In this document: in pieces, positions 59,454 to 64,000 of the stretch | Position numbering within the stretch: position 1 is the stretch's first letter | Layout of the letters: each line of letters begins with the position of its first letter | NCBI GenBank assembly: GCA_008501825.1 | Contig: QQUA01000015.1 | Span: 1 to 64,000 of the forward strand | Length of the DNA stretch: 64,000 nt | Reading direction: 5' to 3' | Source: Planctomycetota bacterium | GTDB lineage: Bacteria; Planctomycetota; UBA1135 | The notes under the pieces: model-generated | Told to the model about the DNA's origin: nothing | Database searches by the model: none | What the model saw: the letters and a program-made list of their open reading frames with translations, nothing else | Position numbers and translations under genes: made by a program

Positions 59454-61165
59454 CCATGAGTTCCTCGAACGAATCTGATTTCCTGATTGGCGTCGATTAC
59501 GGCACCGAGTCGGTGCGTGCTCTCATCGTCGAAGCCGCCACCGGGAAGGAAGTGGCGTCGGCGGTTTGGGGCTATGCCCATGGAACCAGCGGCGTCGTCC
59601 TCGATGCTCAAGACCCGAATTTGGCCCGCCAACATCCGGCCGATTATCACCAGGGTTTCGTGCATGCGGTGCGGGGAGCTTTGAGCCAAGCAGCGGACTG
59701 GCCCGGCTTCGCTGCCGATCGCATTCGGGGAATCGGCGTGGACACGACCGGATCCACTCCCATTCCAGTGGATGCCAACGGCGTGGCTTTGGCCATGCAA
59801 CCGGAGTTCGGGCAGGATCCGATGGCGATGGCTTGGTTGTGGAAAGATCACACCAGTTATGCGGAAGCGGCGGAAATCACCGACTTGGCCCTAAATGAAG
59901 GACGTCCTTATTTGGCCAAATGCGGCGGCACCTATTCATCCGAGTGGTATTGGTCCAAGATCCTGCGGTGCGAACGACAAGCTCCGAAAGTGGCGGCGGC
60001 CGCTTATGGCTGGGTGGAGTTGTGCGATTACGTGCCTGGTTTTTTGACCGGCCATCGCCGGCCGGAAAACCTGGTTCGCAGTGCTTGCGCCGCCGGGCAC
60101 AAAGCCATGCACCATCCGGATTGGCAGGGTTTGCCGGCCGAGGATTTTCTGGAGCGCTTATCGCCGGGCTTGGGACGGTTTCGTCAACGCTATGACCCTG
60201 AAGTCCGCACCATCGATCACTGCGCCGGCGGCTTGTTGCCGGAGCTTGCCGCCCAGGTGGGCTTGCCGGCCGGAGTGCCGGTGGCCGCCGGAGCCTTCGA
60301 CGCCCATCTCGGGGCGGTCGGCGCCGGGGCTGCTCCCGGAGTGTTGATCAAGATCCTTGGCACCAGTACTTGCGATTGCATCGTCGCTCCGATGGACGCC
60401 GGCATTCCGGACGTACCCGGCGTTTGCGGCATCGTTCCAGGAAGCATTCTTCCGGGCATGTTGGGCATCGAAGCCGGCCAATCGGCGGTGGGGGACATCT
60501 TCCAGTGGTATCTCGGCCGGATCGCCCCGGGCGGCTGCGGTTCCGGACCGGAAGATCACGCTCGCTTCAATGCCGAAGCCGCCCGTTGGCGGCCGGGGGA
60601 AAGCGGCTTGGTGGCTCTTGATTGGCATAACGGCAATCGCACGGTGTTGGTGGATCCCTTGCTGAGCGGTTTGCTCGTCGGCCAAACTTTGCACACCACG
60701 CCGGCTGAGGTTTACCGGGCTTGGATTGAGGCCACCGCTTTCGGTGCCCGCAAGATTATTGACCGACTGGCCGAGTACGGGGTGAACATCGAGCGGGTAA
60801 TCAACTGCGGCGGCATCGCTGAAAAAAGTCCTTTGGTCATGCAGATCTACGCCGATGTTTGCGGCCGGCCGATGGAAGTCAGCCGGTCGCCGCTGACTTG
60901 CGCCTTGGGTGCCGCCATGGCCGGGGGCGTGGCCGGAGGCCGTTATCCCGACATACCCGCGGCGCAAAAGGCGATGTCCGGAGTTCGATCCGATCGTTAC
61001 TTACCCGATGCTCCTGCAGTCGCCGTTTACGATCGGCTCTATCGGCTTTATTCCGATCTTCACGATGCCTTTGGGCTTGCCGGCGCTTCCGTGCCTTTGG
61101 ATGGGATCATGAAGGAATTGATGGCCATTCGAAGGGAAGTTCGCCAAGGGCAGGAGGCCGATTGA
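59450..61165 (+). CDS. araB: Ribulokinase
   Basis: 571 residues from ATG 59450, overlapping the repressor stop by 4 bp. FGGY-kinase motifs: FLIGVDYGTESVRALIVE at the N-terminus, GIGVDTTGSTPIPVD, the WLWKDHTSYAEA and KCGGTYSSEWYWSKI substrate segments typical of AraB, GAFDAHLGAVGAG, LIKILGTSTCDCI, and the adenine-binding region VINCGGIAEKSPLVMQIYAD. It phosphorylates L-ribulose to L-ribulose-5-phosphate. Operon order symporter-ROK-araB-araD-isomerase-GH127. Confidence 0.96.
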   Translation: MTMSSSNESDFLIGVDYGTESVRALIVEAATGKEVASAVWGYAHGTSGVVLDAQDPNLARQHPADYHQGFVHAVRGALSQAADWPGFAADRIRGIGVDTTGSTPIPVDANGVALAMQPEFGQDPMAMAWLWKDHTSYAEAAEITDLALNEGRPYLAKCGGTYSSEWYWSKILRCERQAPKVAAAAYGWVELCDYVPGFLTGHRRPENLVRSACAAGHKAMHHPDWQGLPAEDFLERLSPGLGRFRQRYDPEVRTIDHCAGGLLPELAAQVGLPAGVPVAAGAFDAHLGAVGAGAAPGVLIKILGTSTCDCIVAPMDAGIPDVPGVCGIVPGSILPGMLGIEAGQSAVGDIFQWYLGRIAPGGCGSGPEDHARFNAEAARWRPGESGLVALDWHNGNRTVLVDPLLSGLLVGQTLHTTPAEVYRAWIEATAFGARKIIDRLAEYGVNIERVINCGGIAEKSPLVMQIYADVCGRPMEVSRSPLTCALGAAMAGGVAGGRYPDIPAAQKAMSGVRSDRYLPDAPAVAVYDRLYRLYSDLHDAFGLAGASVPLDGIMKELMAIRREVRQGQEAD

Positions 61166-61878
61166 TGCTCGGCGCCGCGCTGCGGGAGCAAGTTTGCCAA
61201 GCTAACCGGGAACTTCCGACGCTTGGTTTGGTCACGCTGACTTGGGGCAACGTCAGCGGCTTTGATTCAGACCAAGGCTGGGTCGCCATCAAGCCGAGTG
61301 GAGTGCCCTATGGCGAGCTTCGGCCTGCCGACATTGTTCTATTGGATCTTGAAGGACGGGTACTGGACGGCGAGTTGCGCCCTTCGACCGATACGCCGGC
61401 CCACTTGGTTCTTTATCGGGCATGGGGGGGTGCAACCGAAAAGGTGGGCGGAATTTGTCACACCCATAGCGAGCTGGCCACCGCCTTCGCCCAGGCCCGG
61501 ATGGAGTTGCCATGTTTCGGCACCACCCATGCCGATCATTTCGATGGACCGGTTCCCCTGACCCGGCAACTGCGTCCGGAGGAAGTCGCCTCCGGATATG
61601 AAGCGGCCACCGGCCAAGTTTTGGTCGAACGTTTCGCCGGTTCGCCGGCCATGTCGCCCCGGCGGATTCCCGCTGCCCTGGTACCCGGCCATGGGCCCTT
61701 CACCTGGGGAGCGGATGCGGCCGCCGCCTTGAACCATGCCGTGGCCCTCGAAGCCGTGGCGAAAATCGCCCACGCCCAACTTGCTTTGGGGCGGGCGATC
61801 GAGCTTGAGGAGTTCCTCCGCGCCAAGCATCAACAACGCAAGCACGGAAGGGACGCCTATTACGGCCAAATTCGCTGA
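61165..61878 (+). CDS. araD: L-ribulose-5-phosphate 4-epimerase
   Basis: 237 residues from ATG 61165, which overlaps the araB stop by one base (TGATG). The class-II-aldolase fold carries NLPTLGLVTLTWGNVSG-like opening (LPTLGLVTLTWGNVSGFD), the phosphate loop KPSGVPYGEL, the zinc ligands in GICHTHSELATAFAQA and GTTHADHFDGPVP, and the later His in PGHGPFTWG. It epimerises L-ribulose-5-phosphate to D-xylulose-5-phosphate, feeding the pentose phosphate pathway. The open frame extends upstream into araB and is not used. Confidence 0.95.
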   Translation: MLGAALREQVCQANRELPTLGLVTLTWGNVSGFDSDQGWVAIKPSGVPYGELRPADIVLLDLEGRVLDGELRPSTDTPAHLVLYRAWGGATEKVGGICHTHSELATAFAQARMELPCFGTTHADHFDGPVPLTRQLRPEEVASGYEAATGQVLVERFAGSPAMSPRRIPAALVPGHGPFTWGADAAAALNHAVALEAVAKIAHAQLALGRAIELEEFLRAKHQQRKHGRDAYYGQIR

Positions 61879-61892
61879 ACACGCCTCCAAAG

Positions 61893-63404
61893 ATGAACGC
61901 TACCCGACCAGTCAAACTCGGCTTTCTTCCTGCCAACCGCGGCTTCTTTTCCAAGGAGTTGGCCGCCCGCAATCGCAACGCCACCGTTGCCGCCATGGAA
62001 GCTTTGGGGATTCAAGTCGTTGTACCTTCTCCGGAGCAAACCCAAGTCGGTTGCGTGGAAACCTTGAAAGAAGCCGAGCTGGTCGCTGCTCTTTTCCGAC
62101 AGGAGGAAGTCGACGGCATCGTGATCGGCGCCGTGAACTTCGGCGAAGAGCAAAGCGCCGCCTTGTGTGTTCGCAAAGCGGCCTTGGACGTTCCGGTGTT
62201 GCTTTTCGCCTGTCAGGAAGAAGCCGCCTTGACGCCTTCGGCCAAGCGATTGGATAGTTTTTGCGGCTTACTTTCGATCGGCGAGGCTTTGCGCCAAATC
62301 GGTATCCGATATACGGTGGCCCAACGCCCGGTATGTTTTCCCGGCGACGATAGTTTCGCCGCCGATTTAGATTGGTTTCTGAGGATATGCCGAGTTGTGA
62401 AAGGATTGCGCCATGCCCGATACGGTCAAATCGGGGCCCGCCCCGACGCTTTCTGGACTTGCCGCTACGACGAGAAACAATTGCAGCGCCTTGGACCGAC
62501 GGCGGTGACTTTGGACTTATCTGAACTCATCGGCGGTGCAGAAAAGATCGACGGTCAAGACGCAGATTTACTTCGAATCGCAAAGTCGATTCGAAGCTAT
62601 GCCGATGTAAGCGGTGTCCAGGATGAATCGGTGTTGCGAAGCGCTCGGCTGGAATTGTTTTTAAGGCGCTGGGCCGGAGAGAATGGCATCGATGCCTTTG
62701 CCATCCAGTGCTGGACCAGTCTTCAGGCCAATTTCGGTGTTTGCTCCTGCACCACCATGAGCCGGTTCGGTGACGAAGGTGTACCCAGCGCCTGCGAGGC
62801 GGACGTCCTCGGCACTCTTTCCATGCACGCCGCCATGCTGGCGAGTGATTCTCCGGCGGGATTGGCCGATTGGAACAATCTTCATCATGAAGAGGATGAG
62901 TTGGTCAATATTTGGCACTGTGGAGTCTTCCCCGCCGCTTTTGCCGGTTCCCCGGTCAAGTTGGGTGTGCAGGAGATCATTGCTTCCAGCGGTGCGGCGC
63001 GCTACGAAGATTCCGAAGGTACGATTGAATTCGTAGCCAGGGAATCGCCCATTACTCTTTGCCGGGTCACTCAAAACGTAGAGGGCGGGTTCCGTGCGGT
63101 TTTGGCCCAAGGCCGGTTCGAAAACAACGCGGCATCGACCTTCGGTTGCTATGGCTGGTGTCGCCTTCCCGGATTGCAGCGACTGTATCGAAATGTTCTC
63201 TTGCGGCACTTCCCGCACCACGTCGCTCTAACCCAGGGGCACGTCGCCAATGCACTTTGGGAGGCTTTCGGCAACTACTTCGATATGTCGGTACATCATG
63301 CAGAGGAGGTCACCCCGGGAATCTATACTCCAAACTTGCCTTTCGGGCCTATAGAACCGACTGAGGTTCGCTTGCGGCCGGCGGCGGCCGGCATGGAGGT
63401 TTAG
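61893..63404 (+). CDS. FucI/AraA-like sugar isomerase, presumed L-arabinose isomerase
   Basis: 503 residues from ATG 61893. It is not a classical AraA: the opening is LGFLPANRGFFSKELAARNR, as in the L-fucose/L-arabinose isomerase-like family. The C-terminal domain shows AIQCWTSLQANFGVCSCTTM, ACEADVLGTLSMHAAMLAS and NIWHCGVFPAAF, with Glu/Asp/His residues suited to the metal site. By operon position it supplies the missing first step, L-arabinose to L-ribulose. It could instead take L-fucose or another deoxy-sugar, but the neighbours are all arabinose enzymes. Confidence 0.8.
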   Translation: MNATRPVKLGFLPANRGFFSKELAARNRNATVAAMEALGIQVVVPSPEQTQVGCVETLKEAELVAALFRQEEVDGIVIGAVNFGEEQSAALCVRKAALDVPVLLFACQEEAALTPSAKRLDSFCGLLSIGEALRQIGIRYTVAQRPVCFPGDDSFAADLDWFLRICRVVKGLRHARYGQIGARPDAFWTCRYDEKQLQRLGPTAVTLDLSELIGGAEKIDGQDADLLRIAKSIRSYADVSGVQDESVLRSARLELFLRRWAGENGIDAFAIQCWTSLQANFGVCSCTTMSRFGDEGVPSACEADVLGTLSMHAAMLASDSPAGLADWNNLHHEEDELVNIWHCGVFPAAFAGSPVKLGVQEIIASSGAARYEDSEGTIEFVARESPITLCRVTQNVEGGFRAVLAQGRFENNAASTFGCYGWCRLPGLQRLYRNVLLRHFPHHVALTQGHVANALWEAFGNYFDMSVHHAEEVTPGIYTPNLPFGPIEPTEVRLRPAAAGMEV

Positions 63405-63406
63405 GC

Positions 63407-64000
63407 GTGCGGCTCCATTCCTTTTTACTTGTTCATTTCCTGTTGGGTGGAGTGTTGGCTTCTCATTTGGGAGCCCAAGATTATCCCTTTCGACCGGTTC
63501 CCTTTCCTAAGGTTCGGGTCGAAGACGGTTTTTGGCGCCCGCGCTTGGAAACCAACCGCACCGTGACCATTCCCTACGCCTTCCAGCAGTGTGAAGACAC
63601 GGGTCGAATCGAGAATTTTCGCGTCGCCGGTGGGCTGTCCAAGAAACGCTGGACCGGTGATTTCGGATTTAACGATTCTGATGTTTCGAAGATCATCGAA
63701 GGAGCTTCCTACGGATTGACTTTGGTGGATGATCCGAAGCTGGTGGCATACTTGTCGAATTTGGTTTCTCTTTACGAAGCTGCGCAGGAAGACGACGGCT
63801 ACCTCTATACCTTCCAAACCGCCCGAACGACCGTGCCGGCGGATGCCCGGGTTCATTGCGTGCCAAAAGAGAAGCGTTGGGATGACATCGGCATGGCCCA
63901 TGAACTTTACAATTCCGGGCACATGTACGAAGCCGCCGTGGCCCACTGGCAAGCCACGGGAGATCGCCGGCTCTTGGAAGTCGCGATTCGGAACGCCGAT
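63407..64000 (+). CDS. Exported GH127 beta-L-arabinofuranosidase (partial, runs off the edge)
   Basis: 198 codons are visible from GTG 63407, 2 bp after the isomerase stop. A signal peptide (LHSFLLVHFLLGGVLASHLG) precedes FPKVRVEDGFWRPRLETNRT, the GH127/DUF1680 opening, then SDVSKIIEGASYGLTLVDD, EDDGYLYTFQTAR and HELYNSGHMYEAAVAHWQ. GH127 enzymes release beta-L-arabinofuranose using a zinc-bound Cys nucleophile in the part beyond the window. Pairing with the GH51 enzyme gives the locus both anomeric activities. Confidence 0.9.
   Translation, partial: MRLHSFLLVHFLLGGVLASHLGAQDYPFRPVPFPKVRVEDGFWRPRLETNRTVTIPYAFQQCEDTGRIENFRVAGGLSKKRWTGDFGFNDSDVSKIIEGASYGLTLVDDPKLVAYLSNLVSLYEAAQEDDGYLYTFQTARTTVPADARVHCVPKEKRWDDIGMAHELYNSGHMYEAAVAHWQATGDRRLLEVAIRNAD

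Noticed and set aside
61893-63404. Classical AraA
   Set aside because: The N-terminus and overall motifs match the fucose/arabinose isomerase-like family, not E. coli-type AraA; only the operon context points to arabinose.
1-64000. tRNA, rRNA, CRISPR arrays, intact insertion sequences, prophage genes
   Set aside because: I looked for cloverleaf ends, regularly spaced repeats, transposase motifs and phage genes on both strands and found none that I can support.

Overview
The window reads as the chromosome of a Gram-negative, GC-rich bacterium with many large exported proteins. The gene mix fits Planctomycetota best: FG-GAP proteins, sulfatase-fold membrane enzymes, GT-C/TPR membrane proteins, a G8/beta-helix protein, an OprB-like porin and a B12-dependent ribonucleotide reductase. 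That placement is an inference, because no rRNA or other phylogenetic marker except bS21 is present. I found no tRNA, rRNA, CRISPR array, intact insertion sequence or prophage.

Region 1 (about 0.07-14.2 kb, all minus strand) is an Rhs polymorphic-toxin island. A 1952-residue secreted RHS/YD-repeat protein ends in a variable C-terminal toxin tip. Its stop overlaps the start of a leucine-rich-repeat protein, the likely immunity protein. Downstream lies a graveyard of displaced cassettes: a frameshifted orphan Rhs tip coupled to an immunity-like gene, a second tip remnant next to a DUF4304 gene, SMI1/KNR4 and Imm53 immunity genes, a decayed RHS-core fragment, a TPR gene, a second copy of the immunity-like gene, and two barstar genes that are near-identical duplicates. 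It looks like a record of successive tip replacement in which old immunity genes were kept.

Region 2 (14.2-23.2 kb) is housekeeping: nrdJ, preceded by a pair of NrdR boxes and DnaA boxes, then a HAD hydrolase, a cysteine desulfurase, an Xaa-Pro aminopeptidase and a beta-ketoacyl synthase.

Region 3 (23.2-47.8 kb) is rich in envelope functions. It holds two tandem sulfatase-fold membrane proteins with Thr at the nucleophile position, a G8/beta-helix protein followed by an FG-GAP protein, and an OprB-like porin with a Fur-like palindrome at its start. It also holds an HtrA protease, a 4-hydroxylaminobenzoate-lyase homologue, two tandem GT-C/TPR membrane proteins, recD2 divergent from rpsU (bS21), an RluA-type pseudouridine synthase, and a large FG-GAP/metallopeptidase-like protein.

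Region 4 (47.1-53.8 kb) has an alpha/beta hydrolase, a hotdog thioesterase, a Cj0069-family ATP-grasp-like protein and an AT-richer operon of three exported proteins of unknown function, two of which are paralogues.

Region 5 (54.2-64 kb, running off the right edge) is an L-arabinan/L-arabinose utilisation locus: a secreted GH51 arabinofuranosidase divergent from a sodium:solute symporter, a ROK repressor, ribulokinase (araB), ribulose-5-phosphate 4-epimerase (araD), a FucI/AraA-like isomerase in place of classical AraA, and a GH127 beta-L-arabinofuranosidase. Together they would release arabinose outside the cytoplasm, import it, and convert it to D-xylulose-5-phosphate.
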